From NCBI GenBank assembly GCA_905220665.1, contig CAJNAR010000013.1, forward strand, positions 62,001 through 126,000: 64,000 nt of DNA, read 5' to 3'. This document shows, in pieces, positions 36,267 through 47,533 of this stretch; position 1 is the stretch's first letter, and each line of letters begins with the position of its first letter. Made by a program: the position numbers and the translations under genes. The notes under the pieces were generated by a model that was not told the DNA's origin, did not search any database, and worked only from the letters and a program-made list of their open reading frames with translations. Origin of the DNA: Albugo candida. Taxonomy: Eukaryota > Oomycota > Peronosporomycetes > Albuginales > Albuginaceae.

Positions 36267-38765
36267 ATGCAGCCTTCCACGCATAGCGATCGCAATCGTA
36301 TTCAAAATACATCTGCTCATGTTGAATCCACGCACCAGAAGAATGAGGTCTATTCCCTCGAGCTAAATAAACTCATCGGTCAAATGCAACTGAATGAGCA
36401 AACAGCTCATAAGCCCCAAAGTAGCAGAATTCCGGGTGGAATTCCAAGCACACTCGAAGGTCTCCCTTCAGGAGCGCACAAGCCTAGGATGCATGCGCAC
36501 GCGCAAATGAGACCTCACGCTAACCGAGCCGCACCGGCACCACAATTGCACTCTCAAGCTCCTTTGCAAGCGCCTTCGCATAGTCAATCCCACCCTCGAT
36601 CAACCGTTTTCGTAGCTCCACAGGCGCCCGAGTACAATCAAACAGTTCGAGTGAGCTTGTCATTACTTCCTCAAGAGTGTCCTATCGGTCGTACACTCGT
36701 CCTTGGACTTTATCGGGTCGGTCAGCTCACAAATGAAAGGCCTTTTTTTGTAAAGCAGCTCTTTCTTGAACAAAAGCGACAATTGATGCATTCTTTGATT
36801 ATTATCAGTATCACATGTCGAGCTCCACGATGTGCTGGAAACTTTGAATTTCGGGTTGTTGAGCAATTTGACAGTAAGCAGGATGCAAATCGACAACGTA
36901 ATGCAAGGGAAGTCGTCAGAGAAGATGGAAAAAGCTATTCCGATACAACTTTTGCAACCAGCAACATGATGCACGTCAAAATGGAAGACTCTGACTTTAA
37001 GAAGTCACTTCTGTCCACTGAGACCAAACTCCAACAAAGTGTGAATGATGGCGATTCGCAGCTATTGCTCGGCACATTCACCCTCTTCCAACGACTACTG
37101 GACCGAGTGGATCATCCAAAACTGCAAAAGCACGACATACTTTCTGTCGTACTCGGTCAATTCATGAGTCTTATTTTGTGGGATCAATCCAAGTTGGAAG
37201 AGTGCTTCGAAAGCACAGATTCCATTCCTCGACCCATGGAGGCGTTCCACAGTGCCATGTGGAATATATTACAGTGTATAGAGCGGAATCCTATGCTTCA
37301 GAGTTTTCTATCTCCGACAGTGACTCACAATACAGCTGCTTTGACGAGTCGATATTGCCCCGTTACGGGGCTTTTTTTCACGGACATAGCATCTCGAATG
37401 AAATATTGGAAAGCAAAGTTGGACCTTCCACTTATTGACTTTCAACAACATAGAATCGAGAACATCGTAGTCTCTCCTCTCATCACAAGTCGAGTTTCCG
37501 ATTGGATTGAGCGCCAGGCTTCGTTTCTCATCCCAGATAGAGAAGAGTTTTGGAAAACAAGAGGCTCCATTTGCGATATTATAAATACATACGTGGTCCA
37601 GAAGCTTGGAATGGATGCAAAGCTGTATGTATTCGGCTCGTCAGCGAATGATTTTGGGATGAATGAAAGTGATTTGGATCTCTGCCTGCTCATGCCCAAT
37701 TATGAGCTTATGACACACGCCGAGAAGCGGCAAGTACTCACACAGGTTGTGACGCTCATGAAAGACTGCGATCTATTCCAAGATATCGACACTCGCCGGC
37801 TAGGGGCACGAGTGCCCATTGTGATGTTTAAAGTCTCAGTTTTCGACATTGAATGTGATTTGTGTATGGAAAATGCTCTTGCTCATCGTAATACGGCTCT
37901 CTTGCGTGCATATGCAAACGCGGATCCTCGAGTGCGGAAACTGGCGTACATTATAAAACATTTTGTCAAGCGAAGGCGAATGAACTGCGCTGCGGAAAGA
38001 ACGTTATCGTCGTATGGATATCTACTAATGCTGATACATTTTTTACAACAGCAAGAACCACCGATCTTACCCAACATGCAAACATTACCAGAATCGTGGG
38101 ATGGAAATCCACGTTGTGGATGCAAACGATCTTCACGAAGATGTCTATGGCGCTCTCCGCATTGTGATTTGACCGAAAGGCTGGACGAAATGAATCTACC
38201 GAGTGTTCGATCTTATAAATCGTCAACGGATCGATCGAAAGGCTCTTATGTCGACCTCATCCCTGTGGAAACGTACTTTTACAATCCATTTGCGAAAAAT
38301 GCAGACACGAGCGCAAGAATTAGGCTTTTAGAGGCATTCGGAAGTCGGAATGGTGCAACTGTGGGAGAACTGTTTACACGATTTTTGTTCTATTTCGGTC
38401 TCCAATTTGACTCCTCGAGAATGGTTGTGAGCATCCGAATGGGACGGACTTTGTTGAAGACGGAAAAACATAGCCAGGACTCGCCGTATTGGCGATTTCA
38501 CTCTCGCCTCAGTATCGAAGACCCATTTGAGACATCTTACGATGTTGCACACGTGCTCAAGGAGACGCGTCATTTTTATATCCGCCAGCAGTTCACCCGA
38601 GCGTATGTCAAGCTCGCAGAGGCGGCGATTCAGACAGATTTATCCGAAGATTTTGACGACTTGATGGGAAGAATTGTTGAACAGGTCGACACTTTTCCTT
38701 TTCAGATGAAGCAGAATGCTCAGCTCGACGATCTCCGAGGAGAGGCAGTGGGGCGTTTGATATGA
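36267..38765 (+). CDS. Terminal nucleotidyltransferase (TUTase / non-canonical poly(A) polymerase), 832 aa
   Basis: A single exon. Residues 1-~120 are Gln/His/Pro-rich and probably disordered. The nucleotidyltransferase motif is at ~455-470: FGSSANDFGMNESDLDLCL, with the first two metal-binding Asp residues. The third Asp is in FDIECDLCM at ~527. A PAP-associated region follows (LSSYGYLLMLIHFLQQ), then a C-terminal block with VGELFTRFLFYFG and EDPFETSYDVAHVL, typical of cytoplasmic TUTases. Such enzymes add U or A to RNA 3' ends and control mRNA and small-RNA stability. U versus A specificity cannot be decided from sequence by eye. Confidence 0.9.
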   Translation: MQPSTHSDRNRIQNTSAHVESTHQKNEVYSLELNKLIGQMQLNEQTAHKPQSSRIPGGIPSTLEGLPSGAHKPRMHAHAQMRPHANRAAPAPQLHSQAPLQAPSHSQSHPRSTVFVAPQAPEYNQTVRVSLSLLPQECPIGRTLVLGLYRVGQLTNERPFFVKQLFLEQKRQLMHSLIIISITCRAPRCAGNFEFRVVEQFDSKQDANRQRNAREVVREDGKSYSDTTFATSNMMHVKMEDSDFKKSLLSTETKLQQSVNDGDSQLLLGTFTLFQRLLDRVDHPKLQKHDILSVVLGQFMSLILWDQSKLEECFESTDSIPRPMEAFHSAMWNILQCIERNPMLQSFLSPTVTHNTAALTSRYCPVTGLFFTDIASRMKYWKAKLDLPLIDFQQHRIENIVVSPLITSRVSDWIERQASFLIPDREEFWKTRGSICDIINTYVVQKLGMDAKLYVFGSSANDFGMNESDLDLCLLMPNYELMTHAEKRQVLTQVVTLMKDCDLFQDIDTRRLGARVPIVMFKVSVFDIECDLCMENALAHRNTALLRAYANADPRVRKLAYIIKHFVKRRRMNCAAERTLSSYGYLLMLIHFLQQQEPPILPNMQTLPESWDGNPRCGCKRSSRRCLWRSPHCDLTERLDEMNLPSVRSYKSSTDRSKGSYVDLIPVETYFYNPFAKNADTSARIRLLEAFGSRNGATVGELFTRFLFYFGLQFDSSRMVVSIRMGRTLLKTEKHSQDSPYWRFHSRLSIEDPFETSYDVAHVLKETRHFYIRQQFTRAYVKLAEAAIQTDLSEDFDDLMGRIVEQVDTFPFQMKQNAQLDDLRGEAVGRLI

Positions 38766-38854
38766 TCTCATTTTGTTGACGCTTACACCTGCAGGGCGAA
38801 ACAAGCTGGTACGTTAACGGAAGCAGGCTAATGGTTTCCTTGATTATCTTTCTT

Positions 38855-40545
38855 CTATTCGCTGTCGCCAGCACATTCTTCTCGCATACATTTTATACAT
38901 TGGCATCGGAAATGGTACTCTCTACAGCATACGCATTAAGAACAGCTTTCGACATTAAGATGTGATGTACCTGAGCTCATGTTGGCGTTCTTCGTATGGC
39001 TGATCCGTGTCTATGTACTCGATACACAGTTCATCCATCGGCTGTGGGCGCAAAAGTAAGACAAGCTGTACAATGCTGTTCGAGTTTGGTACCTGTATCG
39101 CTTGAATTGCGTGGATGTGTGCCTGGCCACTGTGGCCGTACACAACAATACAATTCGGAAGACAGCTATGATTCATTGTGCAAATCAAACTGAATAGCGC
39201 AGTTCCTTCCACGCCTACAAATGGACCGGGTGAAGGCTTTTTATCCAGACAAAACTCCTCTTCGTGAAGAGTGTTCGCTGAAGCTTGCTGGTCGCTGGAG
39301 GGGGAATTCGACACGGTCGAGGTACATGCAAGCTCTAGTGTCCGAGCAACCCTGTTTTTCGCCTCATTCTCCGAAGCTGGCATATCTTCTAGATCAGTGT
39401 TCAGGACTTGTAAAGGATGATCAATCTCCATACTGATGTTGTTCATCTCAAACATGCCCACAATCTTGGCGAAAAAATCTACATTCAAGACATCTTCACA
39501 CGCGATGCAGACTTCCTCCACCGATTTATTACAAGGAAAGCGATCCTTCTCAAGTCGTAGCACAATGGCCAGGGTTCCCTCTAGCCCAGCCTGAAAGCAT
39601 TCAAATGTCTGACTTATCAAATCGCGGAAAGAAGCTTTGTATTCTTCCATTGTTTGCTCCGAGTCTCGAACGTCTTCTTCGGAGACGACAACATCCCACC
39701 AGTTGAGCTTGTGAAATTGATCTACAGCGAATCGCGCTTTCGCGAGATCAGAATGCTTGAGATATAGAAGCACCACTTTAGCAACAACCTTGGCAGCGAG
39801 TAAGAATATCTCATTGATGGCTACAGAATCGATGTGAGTTATTGCAGAATGCGGAGAGAGAAAAAAGACCTATCGAGTGGTTGATAAAGTGTCCCATAGC
39901 CGAATCGTTTTGCAACGAGTACGAGCAACACAGCGCGTGGGATTCCCTGTAAGCGCTAATTCGGCAATCCTCCGAGCAGTATACCTCACCGCATTGCTCA
40001 CAAAAAGCAGCGGTGCCACGTGTGGCAAAATACTTTTGCTCGTAATTTTCGTCCGACTTTTTAGCTTTCACAGACCGGACATACTCTATGGTCTTTTCCA
40101 GCTCTGAAAATGTCGCAAGACTATCGAGCTTTCTATCTGACGACGCGATGAACGCTTCTGCAGCATTGCGTACTCGTTCCCATTCTACGGAAGCGTCTAT
40201 CAACGGGATGAAGCAATGTGCACAGCATTGTATGTGGTGTTTATTTTCTTCGTGTTGCATGGCGACAAATGGAACTTCCGACCAAATGCGGTCGCCTGGC
40301 GCGAATGCATTAATCGCATAAATCGCTTTACCCTTATGCTCTCCAGCATAGCCACATGTAATCGATGCTCGCTGCTTGTTGGCAATCAATTGCGCATAAT
40401 ACTTGTGCACGTGCACATTTTCAAGTCGCTGCATGAGCTTGACTCTCGTGGGATTGGCGAAAATATTTAATGGCGAGCATGAGCGCAAAATTGGTCTTAA
40501 AGAATAGACAATTGTCACGTAGGAAGCTTTACAGCTCCAGGACAT
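38855..40545 (-). CDS. SMYD-type SET/MYND protein lysine methyltransferase, 3 exons, 530 aa
   Basis: Proposed complement join 40545..39870, 39820..38971, 38921..38855. Both introns are 49 nt; the first (GTCTTT...TGTAG) joins NHS to IAINEIFLL, and the second places the post-SET Cys cluster YHFRCQCIKCMREE after RQHELR. The N-terminal SET segment reads GKAIYAINAFAPGDRIW. A MYND-like zinc module (CCAHC ... FCEQCGEVYCSEDC ... HALCC) is split by about 70 residues of insertion. The core SET motif is NHSCLPNC, with ELCIEYID closing the site. SMYD enzymes methylate histones or other proteins using SAM. The target is unknown. Confidence 0.86.
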
Positions 40546-41179
40546 GCAATCACCAGCACGCTACATGCATTTCCTTGCTGAAATCGAGACCGGTTTCGTT
40601 AAAATGACAAGCCTGAGAGGTCGTAAAACATGGGTGGATGTGATGATTCATAGGATCGAGATAGTTCGGGTATAAAGGCTCGAGTACCCTACAGATGACA
40701 GTGATCATCCGTCAATTGATCGTATAGCGTCGCAGGATTCAACATAATCAAAGCTGAGAGAAATTGGAAAGATCATTTAACGAGGCACGTGGCAGTAAAC
40801 ATCTCACAATCCTTATGCAGCGTGAGATTTGACCACATGAAAGAAGCCGAGTGTCGACAGCTGGGTAAAGGCTCGGCCCCACGTGTGCGGTGGTAAGCAT
40901 CCCTCCTTATTTACGTTGAGTTGGACTGGTTATTTGATGTATGTAAAATCGTACAATCTATTTAGTCTGCTACTTCTTTACAGATCTGAGTCAAAGTGTC
41001 TTGTAAAGGTACAGCGGCACGTTGTCTATCAGGAGGTGTAACCTCTGGTGACTTTTGCCACGTTATGGGTGCCTTATTTATCGATGAGCACTGCCTTTGA
41101 CCGATGTCCTGTCTTTTCAATCATCAACAGACGTGCCCGGCTGGTCATTTCCATTTTGGTGCTCATTACAACATTTGCA
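40546..41179. other. Intergenic region upstream of the bZIP gene
   Basis: No gene. A CACGTG-containing stretch lies at about 40878-40885 and a GTG-initiated open extension of the bZIP frame begins at 41048. It probably holds the bZIP promoter and 5' UTR. Confidence 0.45.
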
Positions 41180-41950
41180 ATGCAACCAACATCGAACGAC
41201 TCGGAAAAATATAACACTTCCGCTGTGTCAGAATCAGATGCCACACCTCTCGAATATAACAAGCGTCCCGATTCAGTAAGTGCACAACAGCACGGATATG
41301 ACTCGACTGTGGACTACGAATTTCAAAACCTACTGCAAGATGTCTTGTTTGACCATTCCAACGACTCAATGGATTCTCATGGGCATAGTATGATAGGACC
41401 TTCAATCGTGTTCGGCGACAAAGCTCCCACACCGAGATCGTCAGAAATGGACAGCTACAAGACACCAAAAGCTGCTTCCGTATCGGCGGAATTAAAATGT
41501 TCTGGTTCCACGAGTCCAGCTTCTAAATTACAAAAGCCTTTATCAATACAGTCCCTGGCTGAAGATGAATCGGGTCTAAGCTACAAAGAGCTTCGAAAAC
41601 TACGTAATCGTCAAGCAGCTGCACGATCGAGACAGCGGATGCAGCAGAAATTGAGAGACCTAGAGAAGTTGGCTCAGGATCTCCAGCGAAAAAATCGACA
41701 CCTGGAGAATTTGGTGTATGCTTTAGCTACTGACAAGTACAAAAGTGGAGGTGTTGCAGCTCCTGAGTACGCGATGCAGCCAAATGCGACGCAACCGGAA
41801 GAAGCTTACACATCAGGAAATTCATGGCAGCCTTTCCAGCACTTCCACCAGAACAGCACACCAGTAGAGCACACTCCAAACTATTCAAATGAAGGGTTCT
41901 ATTCGGTACTTCCAGCTGAGTTCCCCGTTGACTGTTTTCAGCAACAGTGA
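41180..41950 (+). CDS. bZIP transcription factor, about 256 aa
   Basis: The frame is open from 41048 without ATG there. The ATG at 41084 would add a hydrophobic stretch (LVISILVLITTF) that is odd for a nuclear factor, so I chose the ATG at 41180 (MQPTSNDSEK). The basic region is at residues ~142-162 (LRKLRNRQAAARSRQRMQQK), with the canonical Asn and Arg spaced N-x7-R and a leucine-zipper heptad continuing through LRDLEKLAQDLQRKNRHLENLV. The flanks are Ser/Asn-rich. It binds DNA as a dimer. Some oomycete bZIPs have Cys at the key Asn position; this one keeps Asn. Confidence 0.88.
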   Translation: MQPTSNDSEKYNTSAVSESDATPLEYNKRPDSVSAQQHGYDSTVDYEFQNLLQDVLFDHSNDSMDSHGHSMIGPSIVFGDKAPTPRSSEMDSYKTPKAASVSAELKCSGSTSPASKLQKPLSIQSLAEDESGLSYKELRKLRNRQAAARSRQRMQQKLRDLEKLAQDLQRKNRHLENLVYALATDKYKSGGVAAPEYAMQPNATQPEEAYTSGNSWQPFQHFHQNSTPVEHTPNYSNEGFYSVLPAEFPVDCFQQQ

Positions 41951-42640
41951 GCACAAAGCTCTTTTCATTCTAATTTTGCATCTCATTGAGAACATACAGC
42001 TAAGCTGCAAGCAGCATTTGTACAGTAGAGTACCATACGTTGATTTATAGCAATTTACAAACAATAAAAGTTCTTTGTCCAATTTCCGTGTAAGCAAGTT
42101 TTCAGAGAAATGCACTGTATTTTGTATTACTCACTTGTATGTGAGCTTCCGGGCTCTAAACAGCTCTGAAACGCAGCACTCTTCTCTGCCGTGCTTTGAT
42201 CTATGAGATCACTAAAGCCTCACGCTGACCGATCCATCATAGTCGGGAGCTGTCGTATGGCAGCACCAATCTACTTTAGGCAGTGTCAGTTTCACTCACG
42301 ATCTATGAACGTGGAGCATTTATTCCTTCATGTTGTCATCTATCGAATGAAAGCCGCAAGTCTCACAAAACTCTTTATAACCTGACACTTGATATAATTA
42401 TGATCTCAAGTCATGCGTAAATTCTACTTGGTGTATCTTTGAGTCATTTGCTACGAGCTGCAATTCAGGCTACTCGCGTGCGAGCCTCAGCGATGTAAAG
42501 GATAAGGATATTGGTGCACGTGGGAAGTCGAAAGATGCAAATTGGATGGAGAAATGCAGCACGTCAAATGATGTTTACACCTGATAGAAACTGACCCGTA
42601 ATCTTTCAGCTGGGAACGACCAAAACGAAAATAGCTCTTG
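41951..42640. other. Intergenic, between convergent bZIP and dipeptidase genes
   Basis: About 690 bp with only a 60-codon chance frame. Nothing supported. It should contain the 3' UTRs of both genes. Confidence 0.5.
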
Positions 42641-44575
42641 CTACATTATCTTTGTATACCCCATGCGACGACGTCGTATGGAGAACAGTAAAATCGATGA
42701 GACCGTTCCAAAGAGTGCCCCCAGCACAATCCAGCATGTGATCAAGAGTTTGTTCCAATGAGGATCTCCGCCTGATAATTCGACTCGATTGATTTGTATA
42801 CCATCTGAAGTTGCTTTTGCCAAATCATTCGTGATACGAGGCAAAAACGAATCTCCAGGCCACTTGGAAAACTCTGAAATCTGCAACCACCATGCAGGGT
42901 ACCCTGGGGTGGTCATTTGTTGTGCTTCCTCGCCAGTTGTTACGTATCCATCACTATACTTTCCGATCAGATAAAAAGCAAACTTCCACCATTCCCTCAC
43001 AATGTACTCTGCAAACTGATTGCTCTTATCTTCCATCAATGGAATGGAGCAATGACTACTCAGATGTCTCTGCTCCAAGTCGTCCCGCATGGCGAACGCT
43101 TTTTCTTGCAGGACATTGATCTTCTGCTGCACATTCTCGTTTATGATGTCGAAACGCAACTGACTCCAATTGTTTACAAAATCAAACGCCCACCACGCGG
43201 ATTCAAGACTGAATTCGCTTTGTTTACCGGAAAGGTATGATTCCGGCAGACTTTCTTGCTTGCATGAAAATGGTACGTACACAGTTCCATGCGGTGAGCC
43301 TTGTCCGTACCATAAGACTCCGCTGTTGCAGTCGGGCAAGCTGGATTGAATCTGTGCCACGAAGCTAAACATGGTTCGATACATGGATATGGGCCGTTCC
43401 CATCCACCAACAACACCATGGGACTTCCCACCATAACGAATAGGATTCCCAAAAGGCCCCGCTGCAATTCCTTTAGTCATATCGTAAGCAGTTCCTTCAT
43501 AATAATCCCGTAACAAGCCCATCATTTTGGACAAGGTGATAAGGGTGTCGGGCTTTACGGAAAACGGGTACGTTACGTACTGAGAGAAACTCCCGAGTCG
43601 TGCATCAAGCTTTAGAGACGAGGCAAACACATCAAAAATGCGCCAAATTCGGCGGCCTGTGTATAATGGCCCAATGGCGTCTTTGTCAGCAAATCCATAT
43701 GCCGCAGTGAAATCGAATGGTTCAAAAGAATCGCTCCTCCACCATCCCAATTGCTCAGCCACGCTGTATACATTGGGAGAGGCCATGTACCAGTCCCTGT
43801 TGTAAAGATCAAGGTTCCTAATTGTGAAACCATTCGCTATTGCAGTGACGTGGTCGTCGGGTACGCGTTGAGCGGCCCATACGGCACTAGAATTCTTCAA
43901 TCCTGTGAGCACATGGAACACCCATACTTCACCTGAAGCATCAGCAATTCCTAAACATTCTGCAGAATCTCCATAATCTGGTTTAGCAGGATCACCGCTA
44001 TCTTCGCTGTAAAATCCATATTCTACCGCCAAATTCCCCATCGTTTTTATCGCACATCGAGCAGTTTTACATCTTTCCAAAGCTACTTTTGTTAATTCAG
44101 CAATGCCAAACAAATTCCTCCCGTGTGCTCCTGCGTCGATCGGCCATCCCACTGTCTTTGCTCCACATGTGCTTTCCGATATACTCAATTGCATTTCATT
44201 CATCATTCCATAATCCTGATCAAAGTATGCGTATGTGTGATTGATCTGGGCGATGTATCCCATCGGTTCCGACACATTCTGACTCGCATCTTTCGGAGCA
44301 TAGTGATCACCACGTTCTCGGGATACGACACGAGGGTATCCACTACGAAAATTGTACACCGCCCTCTTGCTCCCTTTCGGATGATTTATGGAGGGAACCC
44401 GAGCAAGCCGTACGTCTGCAGCACCACCCCCTGCGTCGTCAGTATGTGCCAGCAGTACAGAGCCATCTATGGTCGCTTTCGATCCGGCAGCAATCAGCGT
44501 GCACGCTTCCGAGTAAGTCAGCAACTTCACCAGATGCAACACAATTGTGGTAAGCAACACGGGGAAGGAATGCAT
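42641..44575 (-). CDS. Family C69 dipeptidase, membrane-anchored, 644 aa
   Basis: A single exon. A signal peptide (residues 1-24, ending SEA) is followed directly by C25 in ACTLIAAG, which matches the N-terminal-nucleophile Cys of C69 dipeptidases after processing. GSKATIDGSVLLAHTDD then follows, typical of the family, as are YAYFDQDYGMMNEMQLSISEST and ECLGIADASGEVWVFHV. A single C-terminal membrane helix (~610-632) with an Arg-rich cytosolic tail (RRRRMG) makes it a type I protein facing the lumen or outside. The frame opens with a TTG 15 bases upstream; I chose the ATG at 44575. It hydrolyses dipeptides. Confidence 0.9.
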   Translation of the reverse strand: MHSFPVLLTTIVLHLVKLLTYSEACTLIAAGSKATIDGSVLLAHTDDAGGGAADVRLARVPSINHPKGSKRAVYNFRSGYPRVVSRERGDHYAPKDASQNVSEPMGYIAQINHTYAYFDQDYGMMNEMQLSISESTCGAKTVGWPIDAGAHGRNLFGIAELTKVALERCKTARCAIKTMGNLAVEYGFYSEDSGDPAKPDYGDSAECLGIADASGEVWVFHVLTGLKNSSAVWAAQRVPDDHVTAIANGFTIRNLDLYNRDWYMASPNVYSVAEQLGWWRSDSFEPFDFTAAYGFADKDAIGPLYTGRRIWRIFDVFASSLKLDARLGSFSQYVTYPFSVKPDTLITLSKMMGLLRDYYEGTAYDMTKGIAAGPFGNPIRYGGKSHGVVGGWERPISMYRTMFSFVAQIQSSLPDCNSGVLWYGQGSPHGTVYVPFSCKQESLPESYLSGKQSEFSLESAWWAFDFVNNWSQLRFDIINENVQQKINVLQEKAFAMRDDLEQRHLSSHCSIPLMEDKSNQFAEYIVREWWKFAFYLIGKYSDGYVTTGEEAQQMTTPGYPAWWLQISEFSKWPGDSFLPRITNDLAKATSDGIQINRVELSGGDPHWNKLLITCWIVLGALFGTVSSILLFSIRRRRMGYTKIM

Positions 44576-47523
44576 CGTTGAATGGTCCAACGCAGCTATG
44601 CCTTGTAGGGGAGATGCACCGTATTATCCTTAGTTCGTGTTTCTACCCAAAGTTCTAGACTGAATCTAGCCCGCCTGTCTCTATTGCTCAACGCAAAATA
44701 TCAAGTGCGGTGTCTGTGATGGTGCCATCGCATACATGAATCGTTTTTGTGAAACGGTTGGTGGTACATTCTGTAACCAATGCTGTAAAAGCTGTGTGAG
44801 AGATCGCTGCTAATTTGAGGTATCCGTCGTCAGTTGGGGACGTAAAAAAAAGAACAAAAATCACATGGTTGTTGGTAAAGCAATTCGATCTGTCAAAGCA
44901 GCAGTTCTATACTAAACGCGCTCCTTAAGGGGTACGACGTGTGTGCACTTTGCATACCTGTCGATGTGGCCAGAATTGCCGTTTTTATTACATGCAATGC
45001 ATTTCCTCCTCCTTAATCGCTGACACTCGTCAATAAAAGAATACAGCACAAAACTTCGGTTCAAATAATATCAATGAAACTCTTTCCATGTACGCTTCGA
45101 GCAAGCCATCTAATTGCTTCTTACTTTACAGATTCCTTTGATTTGTTGCTCTCTCCTGCTTGTCCCATACTATGGTACAACCGCCTCTTGCAACTCTTCC
45201 ATCATATGTAAGGACAATCTTGTGGTCAAAACTTTCCAGCTATGCGTAGCAAGGAAAAATTCTCTGATTGCTGTCATGTCGGTTATGATTGACTGTCCAG
45301 CCTAAGTAAGCGCCATGGTGTATTTACTTTTTAATATGGGTGGCTGGTATTGACTACTTTACAGGGGCTAGTTACCACACGTCTGATGCCTCATCACACG
45401 GCTTTCTTGTGTGACTGTTTCATGATAAAATAAACTTGATCCATTAAGCATCTTTCAAGTTGAGCATCCGATAGTGTGTTTCCTTCCCTGATATAGTGTT
45501 TTTACTTTTAGTATGCGAAGGTAAGCGTTGTTAATCTTCTAATTCCTGTCAAACTATAGAGAAAACACCTTATTATATAATCCTGCTATACACTTCAACT
45601 CTTCTGCAAGCGTGTTTCCATAGCCAGGACTATTTACTACTGCTTACTCCAATAAGAACGCCTGCTGCTTCGTTTTATCTTGTTTTAGGGAAGGATCATT
45701 TCAGGTACTATCGTTGAGCTTCTCACGTTGCATTCCCAGCACATGGTCTCGAATGACAAACAAATCGTCATTAGCTATCATTTATTCGAATGCGAGCGTT
45801 AGCTGCTGGTGTCTGTGCCCGACTGCTTGTGGTTCTTGGATAGTAGGCATGACTGATGCAAGATCCGTTGCCTACTGCCGATACAATTATGCAGTATCTG
45901 TTGACAGGATTTTGAACTCAGATTCTCATATGCTGGAGGCAAGTTCCTGATGATGCGGAGCAAGCAATCCACATATTTGCTTCAGAAGGTGCGCACAACA
46001 TTATACGCAATCCTTCAAGACACTGGTGTGCATCAAATTTTTTAAACACCTTGTATAGGAAATCATCTGAGCTTGTTTGTTAATTTACCAACATTAGGGT
46101 ATCTTCCGCAGTGTCACTACCAATGGAGACATGAAGATCGTTGTTTTGGACCAGAAGTACTAGTCTAACGATTGTGTGCCAATCAAGGAAGTTTTTCACT
46201 GAGTGATTCAGCTCTTTTACAATTTCCATAGATGTGGATCTCGAGCATTTAGTCTGAACCAGGCCTGAATGATGCATCGGTGCTACATCAATTCGACGTC
46301 GTTTTGAATTCGCTCTAGCAAAACTTTCGTGCAAAGGTTAGAAGCTAATACTGTGATCGTCTTCAAAATGTTCAGGTGAGTTGTAGTAGTGTCAGTTGCT
46401 ACTGTAACAATGGAAAGTGCTTTTACCACAATCGGGTCACGAATACAGTTGACCAATTTCATCATCCATTCTGGTCGGGAAGCTCAAATTACTCCGATAT
46501 CATGGTCACACATTCACGTGAGATAGCCATCAGAGTTTGTCACAGCGCTTACCAATACCAATCAAATTGAGATAAGTGAATCTAACAGTCAATGGTTATG
46601 GATCTTTTGTTGCACATTTGTAATTTATGGTCAAGTGGTTTAGGAGAGGCTTCAGATAGATTTATCAAAAAGATTCAATGTTTTTTCCCATTATTTTTAG
46701 GGTATTGATATTCCGACAAAACTTTTTTTTTTAATTACAACATGCCTAGTTGGATTATTACTCTCACAACTTCTTCTTTTTTGACAATTGCGTAAACAAT
46801 TCTACATTTCTGACTAATTACATCCATACACACACTAGATTGTTGGTCCAATAACTCCAATCGAGAATTATTTGTGATTGGCTAATAGACTGATGTTTCA
46901 ACTGTGATAGACCAATACATGAGGCAATTTCCATTCGACACATTCAACTCTTATTTTCTATAGTAGCAAATGGAAAGAGAGAACACCGTTGCATGTATAA
47001 AGTAAGGACTGGCAAGCTGTTCAGATGCAAAATAACCTCAGGTAGATGCAAATTGGCAATACCGCGCCACCTGTGAGGAACGCAACTTTGGCTAGCTCAG
47101 ATCCAGGACAAGCTCTAGTAAATAGATAATTTTCCTAATATATTTTATTTTCGGCCGTTACTTTATAATAACTTTTCATCTTCACGACGCATTATAGCTC
47201 AACAAAGTGTCGATGAATCGTCTATTAATGGTGAGTGTTTAGCTCAGTTGAAGGTATCTATATTACTCGATTAGCCTTAGACGTAAATGACTTCTATTAG
47301 TTAGAAATGTAAACTTATTTATTTTCAAAATAGTTGTGGGAGTAATAATTTGAATAGGCGTGACGTAATCTAAATTAAAAATAAGTGTAATTTAAAAAGA
47401 AGTAGTTGGGATATCGAAACCATTATTTATTGTTACACAAAAGTTGTGGGAGTAATAATATAAGTAGGCATGATGTAATTTAAAATGAAAAATAAAAATG
47501 TGATTAAAAAAGTTGTCGGGATA
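44576..47523. other. Gene-poor stretch of about 2.9 kb
   Basis: No intact gene is supported. Minus-strand frames at 46283-46465 (MMKLVNCIRDPIVVKALS) and 46080-46334 overlap in different frames and together resemble helical-repeat sequence, and 45700-45950 minus has a further protein-like run. They may be remains of one decayed gene or an intron-split gene that I could not join. The last 200 bases hold an AT-rich tandem repeat. Confidence 0.45.
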
Positions 47524-47533
47524 TCAATGCCCA
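47332..47533. repeat. Two-copy tandem repeat, period 110 bp
   Basis: The sequence beginning AGTTGTGGGAGTAATAAT at 47332 recurs at 47442. The copies diverge by scattered substitutions and small indels, and both contain GGGATATC near the end. The second copy runs into the stop codon and last codons of the gene that ends at 47524. Confidence 0.8.

Noticed and set aside
41048..41179. N-terminal hydrophobic extension of the bZIP protein
   Set aside because: It would start at GTG or at an ATG leading into a membrane-like stretch; a membrane-tethered bZIP is possible but the plain ATG at 41180 is simpler.
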